A stretch of 64,000 nucleotides of DNA from Vandiemenella viatica (GCA_031002005.1 CM061921.1:125394597-125458596), one strand, 5' to 3'. Positions 47,444 to 58,684 are shown, counted from the first letter of the stretch. Translations and numbers: made by a program. Notes: generated by a model not told the origin, from the sequence alone.

Positions 47444-47753
47444 CTATTTGCCATTTTCTCAGCAAAAACTAAAAGGAAAAGAGCAACACAAATTAGATCA
47501 CAGCTGCCAAAGCTCAAGGGCCGAATGAGGAAAACAACTAACCACCCTGGGTGGAAATATGGTTTCATGACCAGGCCGCTAAGAGGCTAGCGTGTTAACA
47601 CGTGCAGAGCACACAGGGACCCGGGCGGCCGGACGTGTTAACGCGTGCAGAGCACAGACAGAGCGGCAAGGCGGCGCGGGTATACACGTCTGGAGCACCT
47701 GGGCGCAGTAGTAGCCACGCGCGTTAACACGTCTACAGCAGTCAAAGGGTTAA

Positions 47754-48484
47754 GTAGTGAGTCATTGATGACAGGAATTACAGTATTTATTATTATTATT
47801 ACGCCATGATTCACTAAAACTGTTTGGCGGAGGGTGCATTGCACCTATCTGAAAGGGTAATAGTTTGGAAGTGATATACGGGATATGGCACGAGGCACCC
47901 ATTGTCTATTGTGAGGAACCATCCCAGCATTCGCCTGGAGTAGGTATTATTTCTTACATGCTACTTGCAGTGAAATATATCCCCCCTTTGCTGTGTGCGA
48001 GACACTAATATTCTATGGCATTTATCAAAGGTAGTTGTGACAATATTGTGGTTACGTTAAAAGACCGGCAATATTCTTGTTTCAGCATAAGACATGAGGA
48101 ATTTATTTTTTATTAATAATTTAACCTGAGGTTCAAATGCAGTCTTTACAAAAATGACAATTAAGTCATGTTGTTAAAGCATAATTCACTAGGAATTTGG
48201 AATACATTGAGAATTTAAGCAATCTCAGTTTTCGAGCAGCATTATTAGTGGCGTTTGTGAATAGGTTGAAATACAGTCTGGACTGAAATTTGGATTTTAT
48301 TTTTAAAAAAATATTTCTGAGTAGCATTATTACCAGTGCCTGTGGATAGTGTATTCATTGCGTTAACATTGCTGGTCATTGATGCATTTCGCTGACCGTA
48401 ATATTAAGTAGTTGGAGGTTGCATACGATTACAAATGACGTCCTCTAATATTAGTATTATGGCAGTTTTTGTGTTGTTTGTTCA
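47754..48484. other. No gene; one short SINE scrap
   Basis: A 35-base piece at 47908-47942 reads as the minus-strand SINE (ATCCCAGCATTCGCCTGGAG). The rest is AT-rich and unassigned. Confidence 0.5.
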
Positions 48485-48760
48485 TACTTGATGACTGTGA
48501 TAGAAACATATTGTTAAATAATGTTGTTTTAAAGAACCTGTTTATTATTGTTATGCATCAAGTCTGCTGGCAGTAGCTTGCCATTTAATGTTGTGGCAGT
48601 TTTTGCATGAACGTTTGTGCATTATTTATATATTTTACAGCTATAAGAAGAACATGTATTAAATAATATCATCCAAAAAATGTGTGTAACAATTTTCAGA
48701 CAAAAATGACAATTCTTTTTTGAGTTTCAATGATTAGGGCACTACCAAATGTGCATCTTA
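48485..48760 (+). repeat. Dispersed repeat RA, copy B
   Basis: Matches copy A over most of its length. It ends where the minus-strand LINE begins. Confidence 0.8.
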
Positions 48761-49489
48761 CTGAATAAAAGTTTACATTATCTTTTGCTTCATACCTGTT
48801 TTATAATTTTAAAAAATCTGCAATTTGAAGCATTTGATACTTAATGGGAACTTTCCCCAAACTATAATACCATGCCTTAATAATGAGTGAACGTGTGCAA
48901 AGTAAATATTCCTATTTGTTCCATTCAATATGCACCAAGCTAATATTCTCACGATGTAGCAAATGGTATTTAGTATTTTACAAAGGTGTTCAATGTAAGT
49001 ATTTCAGTTTAAATTATCGTGTATCAATTTACCCTGAAATTTTATGTTTTCTACATTTCCAGATAGTTCAGCAGTGTTTTACTGCAAGTACTGGAGTATT
49101 TACATTTTTTTTATTTATTTTTTTCCAGAAGTGTATGGCATGTGGTTTTTTTTCCTGTGTTAATTATTGGCATATTTTGAGAAAACCAGCTCAAAATGTT
49201 TATGGAATAGTGTTCATTATTTTTTAGTTAAATGTTCTTTAGAATGTGTTTTCATTAATATGCTGGTGTCGTCAGCAAATTTAATATACTTTAGTAGTTT
49301 CTTGTTGTGCCAAAATCATTTATATGTAATAAGAACAATACAAGCCCAGCAATTGACCCTTGTGGCATACCGTACTTCACATGTTTACAGTCCGAGTGCA
49401 CATATTTTATATAGTTGTTTGACTTAAAACTACATTCAACAATCTGTTTCCTATCATATGGATGTGACTTCAGCCAATGCTTAGCTACT

Positions 49490-50841
49490 CCTATAGCTCT
49501 GGCCAGATTAATTGGCGGGTGGCATCAAATGCGCCGTTGCCAAGCCGTGCGCGTAACAGTTGTATTCACCTCTTTACTTGTAGTAATGGTTTGTAACGTG
49601 TTTTAAGTAATTTATTATCACTATTCTGTCATAAAATATTGATGCATGTCATTTCGTTAAGAAAGTTATGCATTGCAGATGCGTTTAATATAATTGGAGG
49701 TTTCAAAGACCTGTTATTTATTATTCTATTATCTGCGCAGAAAAATAAAATTCTCGACAGACTAAGGAAACTTATGGAAATACTCTTCTTTTATTTGTGG
49801 CTAAAAGTCCACGTGTTACATTTTATTTTCAGTTTGTATATTTATAACTAAAATCAAAATTTTATTTTGTCATCCTCTGCACTGAAAAACTTGCTTAATT
49901 AACGACAAAATTATCTGTTTATATATTACCACTCATCACTATCGTAAAATTCGTGTACTGTCCTCCTGACAAAGGACTGTCAAAGTCGCTAAGCTTTGTT
50001 AGAGTGCTGTATTGTTTCATATTTTTCTTTCGAGAAACAAACGTGGGTTATTTTCCCTCACGACACACGCGCTGGACAGTTCTCAAACCGACAACCACAA
50101 GCTGCAGCGCAAATAGCCTGTCCATTCCCTAATTTTTTTCGCAATATGGTTGTTTTTTGCGGTAACAAATCACTGCAGTTTTTTATTTCGTCAATATCAA
50201 GTACGTCCATATCTTTCAAGTCTTTTCCTACTAGCGTACATGTAGAAGACAAAATTTCTCGATCATTGTCCACAAGAAATTTGAAATATTTATAAACATT
50301 GTGAATGATAGATTTACTGTGTTGTCTGCTTCAGCAGCGGTGGTTCTGCTGTCGATGACTTGCGTCTTGTTGGGAGTCGTAAGTTCGGAAACACCTGGAA
50401 TAGGAGAATAAGTCTCTTCCTAAGTATCCATTTTTAGTAGCAAGATTCTCTTGCTAAATTTCCCTAATTATAAGTTACTGCACTTTTTGTTCGGTAAAAT
50501 TATTACACTAAATTACTACAATTAATAAATAACCAAAAGGAATTATTTAAATCGCACGTAAAAATCGTAAATCGCTAAAAATCAAAATATCCTCTCTCGA
50601 GCAAGTTCACACTCACACTGACACTTTCTAATTCCGATTCTCAGGTTCACACATTTTTAGTGAAAGGGAGGTGGAAGGTTTGGGGGTGGTTAGAGAGCTG
50701 TTGACGCTTGGACTAGGCAACACAGGCCGCACAGCGTTGCAATTTTCAGGTGATAGAAAGAGAGCGCATCGCGAGTTTGTCCCCAAGTACGGCAACAGCG
50801 CGTTCACACTGACCCGCCAATTAATCTGTCCACAGCTATAG
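49490..50841. mobile_element. Unassigned DNA transposon with about 45-bp inverted ends
   Basis: The left end reads CTATAGCTCTGGCCAGATTA, then ATTGGCGGGT and GCGCCGTTGCC. The right end in reverse reads CTATAGCTGTGGACAGATTA, ATTGGCGGGT and GCGCTGTTGCC. CTATAG at both tips is a palindrome, so the target site cannot be separated from the TIR. The LINE frame resumes on each side, which confirms an insertion. The superfamily is not recognised. Confidence 0.7.
50058..50460 (-). pseudogene. Unidentified frame inside the unassigned transposon
   Basis: The 71-codon minus-strand frame (50273-50058) reads DLKDMDVLDIDEIKNC and later ICAAACGCRFENC, with a cluster of four cysteines that could bind zinc. 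An upstream open piece to about 50430 is serine/threonine-rich with stops. I do not recognise the family. If real, it would be a remnant of the element's own protein. Confidence 0.3.
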
Positions 50842-50910
50842 TAGTTCTTGTTTTGTGAGCAAACTATTTTGGTTAGTCAAATCAGATGCGTTTGAGAGAT
50901 GAAAGCATAT

Positions 50911-51168
50911 TCCAGACACACAGTGAGCATGGTGGGTGAGTGGTTAACGCTCTGGCCTCGCATTCGGAAGGACGCCGTTTCGAATCCCTGTCCGGGCATC
51001 CAGATTTGTGTTTTCCATGGTTTCCCCAAACCACTCCAGGCGAATGCTGGGATGCTTCCTTTGAAAGGTCATGGCTGAATTCCTTCCCGTTACTTGCCCC
51101 CAATCCCATCCCACCTCTAATGACCTCAACAAGGTGTAAAGCCATAAGCAAAAAAAAATCCAGACACA
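50911..51168 (+). mobile_element. tRNA-derived SINE, full length, 10-bp target duplication
   Basis: The SINE is 50921-51158, bracketed by TCCAGACACA at 50911-50920 and 51159-51168. The head reads GAGCATGGTGGGTGAGTGGT (A box) and GTTTCGAATCC (B box with one extra T), then the body and a short A tail. It is inserted in LINE RT sequence. Confidence 0.95.
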
Positions 51169-51802
51169 TGTCCTCTCACATCAAGTGTATATAGGGTTTG
51201 TGTGAAATGCAAATTTTTGTTTCAACCTATTTATTTTTCCTAAATCCGTGCTGAGTATACAAAAATAATTTATTGTTTTCTAAAAATCTTTTGTGAAGTA
51301 GCTTTTCTAACACTTTGGAGAAAAATGAGAAGATTGACACCAAATGATATTTTGTTACATTTCCTTCTTCCCATTTTTTGAATAGAGGTTTTCTTTTGCC
51401 ATTTGAAAACTACTTGGAAATAATGCACTAGAAAATTAGCTATTGCATGTGTGTGAAAGAGAGGGCAAGTTGTTAATTTAGCATGTTAAAAAAAATCGGG
51501 AACATAATCAGTTCCAGATGAGAAATTAGGTTGTAGCTTACCAGTAATTTTTACTACTTACTCTACTTTTGTGGGCTGAATAAGAATGGTTTTCTAATGA
51601 TTATGACTGACATTGGGATGAGCTTTGATGGTGGCCTCATCTAAATATTTTTAAATGAGGCCATCAGCAATGTTTGAGAATATGTGTTGTAGGTGTTAGG
51701 TATTATTAAAGGATCAGTTTTTTTACTGTTCTGCAACTGAACATCTTACTTCTTTCTTTACTACTTTCTACCTGGCTTTCATTTTATTTGTTGATATGAA
51801 GA

Positions 51803-52014
51803 CTTCACAGGTTCTCCACTTTATGGTGTTGAAGAAAAACAACAATGAGCTTTTGGCGGCTGGCTCGGCTGCCATTTTCAGGTTTGATGTTATGCAGGGA
51901 GCACCAGAGCTGCTCTGCTGCTCCCTGCATAACATCAGACCAGAAGATGGCAGCAGAGCCAGCCGCTGAAAGCTCGTTGTTGTTCAACACGATACTGCGG
52001 AGAACCCGTGAAAA
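51803..52014. repeat. Long near-perfect palindrome, about 210 bp
   Basis: The arms of about 103 bases pair with little or no loop around 51909. Phrases such as CGGCTGGCTC and ATGTTATGCAGGGAGCA occur on one arm and in reverse on the other. The outer ends read TTCACAGGTTCTCC and, reversed, TTCACGGGTTCTCC. It interrupts the minus-strand LINE and has no coding frame of its own. It is best read as a foldback MITE; its transcript would form one long hairpin. Confidence 0.9.
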
Positions 52015-52264
52015 CCTCAAATCATCGATACACCGTGAAAGACTTCATTCTCACATTTTATTTGCTGCTGAGCAAATATATCTATCATTTTATTTATTTA
52101 TTTATTTTTGCTAATATTACTACCCTGTTTGGAATCTGTTCATATTTTGTGAAATAGGTATCAAATTCTGGAGTTGTTTTATGCATTTTTGAAATTGTAT
52201 GGAATAGTCACTTCCTTTTTTTTGTTAATATTAGGATTACAGATGTAATCCAGCCTTTTATATT

Positions 52265-52460
52265 ATTTGTTACTGAGCTCGGTGGATGAGCATTAACACT
52301 CTTGGCTTGTATTTGGGAGGACACAGGTTTGAATTCCTTTTGGGCCGTACGGAGTTGGGTATACCGTGGTTTCTCCAAATCACTCCAGGTGAATGCCAGG
52401 ATAAGCCCCTTCAAAAGGCTAAGGCTGAATTCATTCCTGTTGTGTTGAACTGGTTACCTT
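52265..52460 (+). mobile_element. tRNA-derived SINE, old diverged copy
   Basis: Starts GAGCTCGGTGGATGAGCATT and keeps GTATTTGGGAGGACAC, the B-box-like GGTTTGAATTCC, CCAAATCACTCCAGGTGAAT and CAAAAGGCTAAGGCTGAATTC. No A tail is visible, and the sequence after about 52460 is unrelated. It is the most diverged of the near-complete copies. Confidence 0.8.
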
Positions 52461-52574
52461 TTTCTTTCTTCTCATGTTGGTCACCAACTGAGAAAGCAGA
52501 CTCCTGAGGGCAGGAAACCTAATTGGCAAATGTGAGAGGTTCCTTACATTAATAACAGTATTATTCTAATATAT

Positions 52575-52790
52575 ACACCAGTTTTTTTGCTGTCGTCAGT
52601 CTTTCGACTGGTTTGATGCAATCCTCCATCCCTTCCTATCTTGTGCTAACCTCTTCATCTCTGTATACGCCTTACAACCCATGTCCTCAATTATCTGCTT
52701 AATATATTATAATTTCTATCTTCCTCTACAGTTCTTACCTTCGACTGTTCCCTCCACCAGCAAATTAACCAATCCAGCATGTCTCAGAAT
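52575..52790 (-). pseudogene. LINE tail fragment (RTE-like)
   Basis: The reverse complement reads MKRLAQDRKGWR with GGLHQTSRKT-type endings, the usual last residues of RTE-like polyproteins (A-Q-D-R-x-x-W-R). Only this tail and some non-coding flank remain. Confidence 0.5.
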
Positions 52791-54109
52791 GTGACCTTGT
52801 CACGAATAACTGCTTGCTTGGGGTCAAACATTACTCGTTAACCTGATCGTGTTGCCTGTATAACTGATGCCTTTTCTCGAAGATGCTAAAGTTCTTTAAA
52901 CCAGCCACCAAGCTATCAGTTTAGCCTGTAATAGCTAACAGGTCATACATAAATGAAAGATGGTCACTGTAGTTACTAGTTTAAATATATTCTGAAAGTT
53001 TTATGAAGTTGCTGGTATCAGATTACACTTGTTGAAAACATTTAAGGCAAATCGAACTTTGAAATCACATAAGAAGATGCAGATTATCCTCCAAGGCACA
53101 ACACTGTATGGAAGCATTCACTCTGGCAAACATACTTATATTTGCACCTCAAAGTTCAGAGTGAGTTTGGTGATAGTTTTAAACACTGCTACTAATATCT
53201 CCTTAAACCATTGTAAAAAAAAAAGTCCCTTCATTGGGTTTAACTTAAATTTTCCTTAAAGTGAATGAGAAAGTCCACAAACTTGTTCCGAGTTTTTCCA
53301 AAACTATCCCTGACTGCTTGCGCTACTCGGATTTTTATAGCCTGAGCTTATCTTTTGCTGAATTGCCATGGAACAATGGTAAATTCCCACATGGAAACAC
53401 TAAACTTTAATAAATTACCGAAGTCCTCCATTCCTGTGGAACACTAATTTTACTCGGATTTTCCCGAAATCTTAATATGTTATAGTTTAATTCATTCCCA
53501 ATTTTTTTAGTTATAACAGATTTTCTCGTAATTATTCTCATTTAAGAGCTATTAATTTCTTAAAGTCACACATGGTGATGTTATCACATGTCAACACTAA
53601 AACTTAGTTTTTCTTATTTTAAAAATCAATTAACCTCTGAACTGTTATATGTTTGTTATTAACTGAATTTTTCTCTCATTAATCATACATTTATCTTTCT
53701 AGATCTCTTTTCTAAAAAATATCTAATTATTTTGATTTGAAATTTCTCCTTATATGAGTTTTAAAAGCACACAAAAACCACCTTGAAGTGATTGTCATAC
53801 TCTATTTTCTTAGTAGAAATAAATGCAACAAAATTCATTATGAGTGAAAAACAACCTAATTTGAGTATTATTTATTTTACAAAAATGTTTTAGAATTGAT
53901 TTAAAAGGTGCTTTCTTGTTAAGAAAATTGTTATAAAAGTTCTTTACTATACAATTATATGAGATTTGCTGCTCCCTTCTAAATGGTTTTAGCAAGATAA
54001 TGGACATATAACAAGGTTATGTTCTGACATGAAAAGTGCTTTACTATTGAAAATAATTATGAAAGTTATTGGTTATATGCATAATATTTAATAGGCATCC
54101 TGCTGAATG
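52791..54109. other. Gene-poor AT-rich stretch
   Basis: No coding frame or repeat recognised. Confidence 0.5.
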
Positions 54110-54955
54110 GTTTAGGTAAGATAATAGATATATAACAACCTACCAGCCTGTCTCTTCTTTCTGTAAGCTTTTTCTTCACCCATCATTTCCAATACTCGTT
54201 CATTTCTTACTTTGTATGTCCATTTAATTTTCAGCATTCTTCTGTAGCACCACATTTCAAATGCTTCAATTTTCTTTCCTTCCGGTATTCCTAAAGTCCA
54301 TGTTTTGCTACTATAAAGTGCTGTGCTCAACACATAGTTTTAAAAAGTTCTTCTAATTCCTAGGTCAATAGTTGAAACTAAAAGGTTTCTCTTTTTCATG
54401 AAGGCTCTTCCTGCAAGTGATATTCTGCTTTTAACATCAATCCTGCTTCAGCCATCAGTTGTAATTTTGCTTCCCAAGTAACAGAATTCACTTACTAATC
54501 CTATTGCATCAGTCCTTTTTTTATATTTAATCTACTAATATTGGTATCCTTTCTGCTACATTTCATCACTTTTGTTTTGCTTTGATTTATATTCACCGAG
54601 CGTGGTGGTGTAACGGCTAGCGTTCTGGCCTCGCATTCGGGAGGACTGCGGTTCGAATCCCCGTCCGGGCATCCAGATTTGGGTTTTCCATGGTTTCCCC
54701 AGATCACTCCAGGAGAATGCCGGGATGCTTCCTTCAAAAGGCCATGGCCGAATTCCTTCCCATTCCTTGCCCCCCATCCTTTCCCGTCTCTAAAGACATA
54801 GTTGCTATAGGAGACCTTAAGCAATTAAAAAAAAAAAAAAAAAAATTGTATTCAGTCCAAAATATTCCTTCAGTGTTTTGTTCATGCCATGTAGTAACTT
54901 CGCAATATCCTCGGCCCTTTCTGCTAACAAGACAATGTCCCATGTAATGAAATAG
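54110..54955 (-). pseudogene. RTE-like LINE, RT C-terminal part, split by a SINE
   Basis: From 54955 downward, after the YADD-type box position, the frame reads DIVLLAERAEDIAKLLHGMN and TLKEYFGLN. It is cut by the SINE and resumes as INQSKTKVMKCSRK (about 54590-54545). Then come a frame-shifted stretch and SSKTWTLGIPEGKKIEAFEMWCYRRMLKIKW with NERVLEMMGEE (54333-54150). This is the standard end of RTE/CRAC-like ORF2 proteins. Upstream RT and endonuclease parts are absent because another LINE abuts at about 54955. Confidence 0.8.
54587..54854 (+). mobile_element. tRNA-derived SINE, full length, 9-bp duplication
   Basis: The SINE is 54596-54845, flanked by TTATATTCA (54587-54595) and TTGTATTCA (54846-54854), one mismatch. 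The head reads CCGAGCGTGGTGGTGTAACG and the B box is GGTTCGAATCC, an exact consensus. It ends in about 19 A. It interrupts the RTE-like frame between GLN and INQSK. Confidence 0.95.
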
Positions 54956-57588
54956 ATGTGAAGGAGAGGTTGACATTTGGTTGGAAAAGGCTAGTCTAGT
55001 CTCTCCCAAACCCCAAGGAGGTGGTGTATTTATAGCTGTTGGTAAGTACGTCCCATGTCGATACTGTCTGCAAAATGTTATGGACAAGCTAAACATAGCT
55101 AGGACAGAACTTCGGATAGGCTCCTTCTATCGTCCACCAGATGCAAGTGTAGCTATTGCCAAGGCCTTAAGGAATAATTTAAATAATATAGCTCGGCAAT
55201 TTCCAGACCATACAATAATGCTAGGTGGTGACTTCAACTTGCCATATATTGACTGGACTAATTACATTCACATTACTGGGGGCAGGGATAAAGCAGCTTG
55301 CGAAGTCATACTAGACCTTATCTCAGATCACAATCTTGAACAGCTCGTAACTGAACCAACGCGATGCCTCAATGGTAACAAAAATATTTTAGATATTCTC
55401 GTCACAAATAGGCCTGAAATGTTCACGGACATTTCTACTACCATGCGAATAAGTGATCACAAAGCTGTAATTGATACAGTAAAATTAACAACCATACACA
55501 AACAGAAATGATCATTTACAGATTCGAAAAGGCTTCAAAAGAGTGTTTTAGAACGTATTTGAGCCATAATTGCCATACCTTCATAGTAGCAAGAGGCACC
55601 GTTAAAGAGAAGTGGCATCGATTCATACGTATAGTCATGGAAGGTATTGACTTGCGTATACCAAAACGGACAATCAGGGAAGGGAATGACCCCCCATGGT
55701 ATACAGGGGATGTTAAAATGTTACTCAAAAAGCAAAGGAAGGTACATGCTCAATGAAAACGGACGATTCATCGGACTGATTTAGATAAGTTAGAGGAGAT
55801 AAGGGGACATGTTAAGAATGTGATGCGTGAGGCTTTTAATGACTTTTGTTTCAATTCTCTCTCTACGAGCCTCACCGAAAACCCTAAGAAATTTTGTTCG
55901 TATGTAAAAAAAAGTTAGTCTTAGTGGAAACAATAAGATAGTTCTAATAAAAGACGGACGGGAAGTTGACGATAGCCGTGATAAGGCTACCATATTTAAC
56001 ACCGAATTCAAAAATTCATTCACGTGCGAAAACATCCCCACCTTACCACATCGTGTAGAATTAGAGGTGGATCCAATACAAATTGATAGCGTAGGTATTG
56101 TAAACCAATTAAAGCTCCTGTAGTGGGTTAAAGTGCCGGGTCCTGATGGTATATCAGTAAGAGTATTTTCTGAATACCTAAAGGAAATTGAACCATTTCT
56201 GTCAGATATACTCTGTAAATCTTTAGAAGAGAAAAAAAAAGTACCAGCTAGCTGGAAAATAGGCCAGGTAATTCCCGTTTTCAAGAAAGGAGAGCGGAGT
56301 GATCCTAGGAATTATCAATCCATATCTCTAACATCTGTCTGCAGTAAAATTCTGGAGCATGTCATATGCTCTAACATTATGAAGTTTCTAGATGAGAACG
56401 ATTTACTTACACTGTGTCAACACGGATTTCAGAAGAAGACATCGTGTAAAACACAATCGGCCTTATTTTCCCATGACATAATGAAAATTATTGATGCAGG
56501 TTCACAAGTTGATGCAATTTTCTTGGATTTTCAGAAATCTTTTGATTCTATATCACAGAACTGACTTTTAGGGAAGATTCGAGCATACTGTATATCAGAT
56601 CAGATTTGCAAATGGATACATGATTTTCTAACTGGTCGATCACAGTGTGTCGTTGAGAAGCCTCTTTAAGGTAGATGTTACTTGGGGGGTTGCTCTAGGA
56701 AGTGTAATAGGACCACTTCTTTTCTTAATATTTATAAACGATCTACGTGACAACATCAAATGATGGTTTCGATTGTTTGCTGACGGTGCAGTTATCTATA
56801 AGGAAATAAGGTGCTCTGATGATTGCTTAGAAATTCGGCGTGATTTGGATGCTATTTCCGATTGGTGCCGTAAATGGCAGCTTACACCTAATTGCAAAAA
56901 ATGCAAGGCAATGTGAATAAGTAAAAAAAAGAATCAGTTTGCTCATGAGTACAAAATAAACAATTCAGCTGTTGACACGGTTGATTCCATGAAGTACATG
57001 GGGTTGATAGTACTAAACAACATGAAATGGGACTTGCAAATAACTTCCATCGTAGGCAAAGCTAATTCTAAATTGTGATTCATAGGCCGTATTTTGAAGA
57101 ATTGTAATTGTCATACAAAGGAGATAGCATATAAAATACTAGTGCGTCCACATCTGGATTACTGCTGTGGAGTTCGGGATCTGTATTGCAAGGGCCTGAT
57201 TAACTCAGTGGAGAGGGGGCAGAGAGCTGCTCAATTTGTGACTTGTTGCTACAGCACTTATGAAAGCGTCACAGAATTGATACATAGATTGGGCTGGCAT
57301 AGTTTGGAAGACAGATGACATAGTTTGGGTTTGAATTTAATGGAGAATATGCGAAAATCTTTAAATTACGACTACAATGAAATACTTCTTCTGCCAACCT
57401 ATTTAGGTCGCAATGACCGGAGGGATAAGATTCAGAAATAAGATGCTGTACTGATGCTTTTATGTATTCCTTCTTTCCTCGTGCTATTCGGGATTGGAAT
57501 GCGCGGGTTTAGGATTAGTGCTTAGCACCCTCTGCCACCCACGATGTTTGTGATTTGCAGAGTATGGATGTAGATCTCTTCATTTTTC
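54955..57588 (+). pseudogene. CR1-like LINE, endonuclease to 3' end
   Basis: The APE endonuclease is 54981-55511 (GGGVFIAVGKYVPCRYC, FYRPPDASV, LGGDFNLPYIDWTN, ISDHKAV), so residues upstream of the first strand are missing. A linker with KASKECFRTYL follows (55508-55756), then the RT: GPDGISVRVFSEYLKE, PVFKKGERSDPRNYQSISL (56133-56564), IDAGSQVDAIFLDFQKSFDS, and in shifted frames LLFLIFINDL and FADGAVIY near 56775. Here the second catalytic aspartate is glycine. The C-terminus is at 57094-57318 (AYKILVRPHLDYC, then LGWHSLEDR). The 3' end carries CAGAGTATGGATGTAGAT at about 57558-57575. Multiple shifts and stops. The 1.7-kb fragment is a relative. Confidence 0.85.
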
Positions 57589-57826
57589 CCCCGTGTTCTA
57601 TGTTTAACATTTCCTGTTCATTCCATTTAGTAAGAAGTAATGTAACTTGTTCTATTTATTATATCGAAGATAATGTACTTGGTGTATATGAGTTTAGTAT
57701 CTTTGAACAGTGAACTGAGAGAGTAGTAATCTTTGAGAAGTCAGTCCGCGAGATGAAACAATGGCGGGTGGAGGCATGTAGCTCATATTGTAACAGTCAG
57801 CAAGAAGGAGTAATGGTGGGCAGAGA
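57589..57826. other. Short non-coding gap
   Basis: No feature recognised between the LINE tail and the mariner. Confidence 0.5.
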
Positions 57827-58684
57827 TACACGAGGGTTGGAACTTAAATAGTGGCAACACTGCTGTGGAGACACTATGCAGTGGAATCTACTATTGTCGC
57901 TGATAGCACACGTTGTTGACATACCTACCTTACATCCGAGCAAATGGACTCACCTGTCTCACGTCCCCGGCGTGCGCACAATCGAGAGAAACACAGTCAC
58001 TTGTGAGCGAGCGGTCTAATGTAACGGATGAGACATGGGCCACATTGTACGAGCCAAAACTGAAATACCAATCCAACGAATGGAGTCATTATGGGTCGCC
58101 GCGAAAGTTGAAAGTGCGTCAGAGCCCCAGTATGGTGAAAGTTATTGTGATTCTCGTGTACGACTGTGATGGTGTTATCCTAACGCATTATGTTCCTCCA
58201 CAGCAGACTGTCAGTGCACAGTATTACTGTTCATTTTTGGAGCATCACCTGCGACAGCTTTGCGAAAGAAGTGGCAACACTTCCTGCGCAACCCACCCAT
58301 CATTTTGCATGACAATGCGCGGGCGCATACAGCACCAGCTGTGGCTGTTCTGTTCATTCGATGCGACTGGGAAGTACTGTACCATCCACCATACTCCCTG
58401 GACTAAAGTCGTTGTGACTTTGATTTGATTCCGAAGATGAAGGAACCCCTTCGTAGCATTCGCTTCAGAAGTGTTCCAGAGATTCGACAGGCAGTAGACC
58501 GCTCCATTCGCACCATCAACAGAACGGGCTCTGCTAACGGTATACTACACCTTCAACATCGTTGGCAATGGGTTCTACACAATGCTGGTGACTACTTTGA
58601 AGGACAGTAACAGGTGCAAACATGTAACGCTTTTGTATCAGTTGTGAATAAATAGTTGCCACTATTTAAGTTCCAAACCTCATA
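57827..58684 (+). mobile_element. mariner (DD34D) element, internally deleted, TA duplication
   Basis: The ends CACGAGGGTTGGAACTTAAA (57829) and, in reverse from 58682, TGAGGTTTGGAACTTAAATA share GGTTGGAACTTAAATAGTGG-type sequence (30 bp) and are flanked by TA. At 854 bp it is about two thirds of a full mariner. Confidence 0.9.
57913..58610 (+). pseudogene. mariner transposase, N-terminus deleted
   Basis: The catalytic half is readable over three frames: VTDETWATLYEPKLK (first Asp), VILVYDCDGVILTHYVPP, then in another frame ILHDNARAHTAPAV (second Asp, about 58298-58340) and YHPPYSLD followed by SRCDFDLIPK (third Asp), with RFRSVPEIRQAV and RWQWVLHNAGDYFEG at the end. I count 34 residues between the second and third Asp, the mariner spacing. 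A stop replaces one residue after YSLD. The helix-turn-helix DNA-binding half is missing. Confidence 0.8.

Larger units (their letters stand above)
45618..47753 (-). mobile_element. piggyBac element, internally deleted, TTAA duplications
   Basis: The left end reads TTAACCCTTTAACTGCT and the right end in reverse reads TTAACCCTTTGACTGCT, both with the TTAA target and the CCC start of piggyBac. The length is about 2.13 kb. It contains a nested MITE (46.4-46.7 kb) and a SINE (47.2-47.4 kb), so the piggyBac part itself is only about 1.6 kb. Confidence 0.9.
48785..52264 (-). pseudogene. Jockey/CR1-like LINE broken by three internal insertions
   Basis: Reading minus strand from 52264: GWITSVILILTKKRK and FDTYFTKYEQIPNRVVILAK (52260-52100), the palindrome insertion (51803-52014), then FSNIADGLI and PTKVE (51680-51540), KPLFKKWEEGNVTKYHLVSI with FSKVLEKLLHKRFL and TQHGFRK (51400-51220). 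A SINE (50921-51158) follows, then NASDLTNQNSLLTKQELL (50910-50845), the TIR element (49490-50841), GVAKHWLKS with DRKQIVECSF, KYGMPQGSIAGLVLFLLHIND and the catalytic FADDTS (about 49265-49250). The reading then degenerates to RHGIIVWGK near 48860. The order matches a LINE ORF2 from linker to RT thumb. Frameshifts and stops are many. A second SINE abuts its upstream end at 52265. Confidence 0.8.

Noticed and set aside
50921..51000. A genuine tRNA gene at the SINE heads
   Set aside because: The A and B boxes are tRNA-like, but the same unit with a non-tRNA body and A tail recurs six times, two with target duplications, so these are SINEs.
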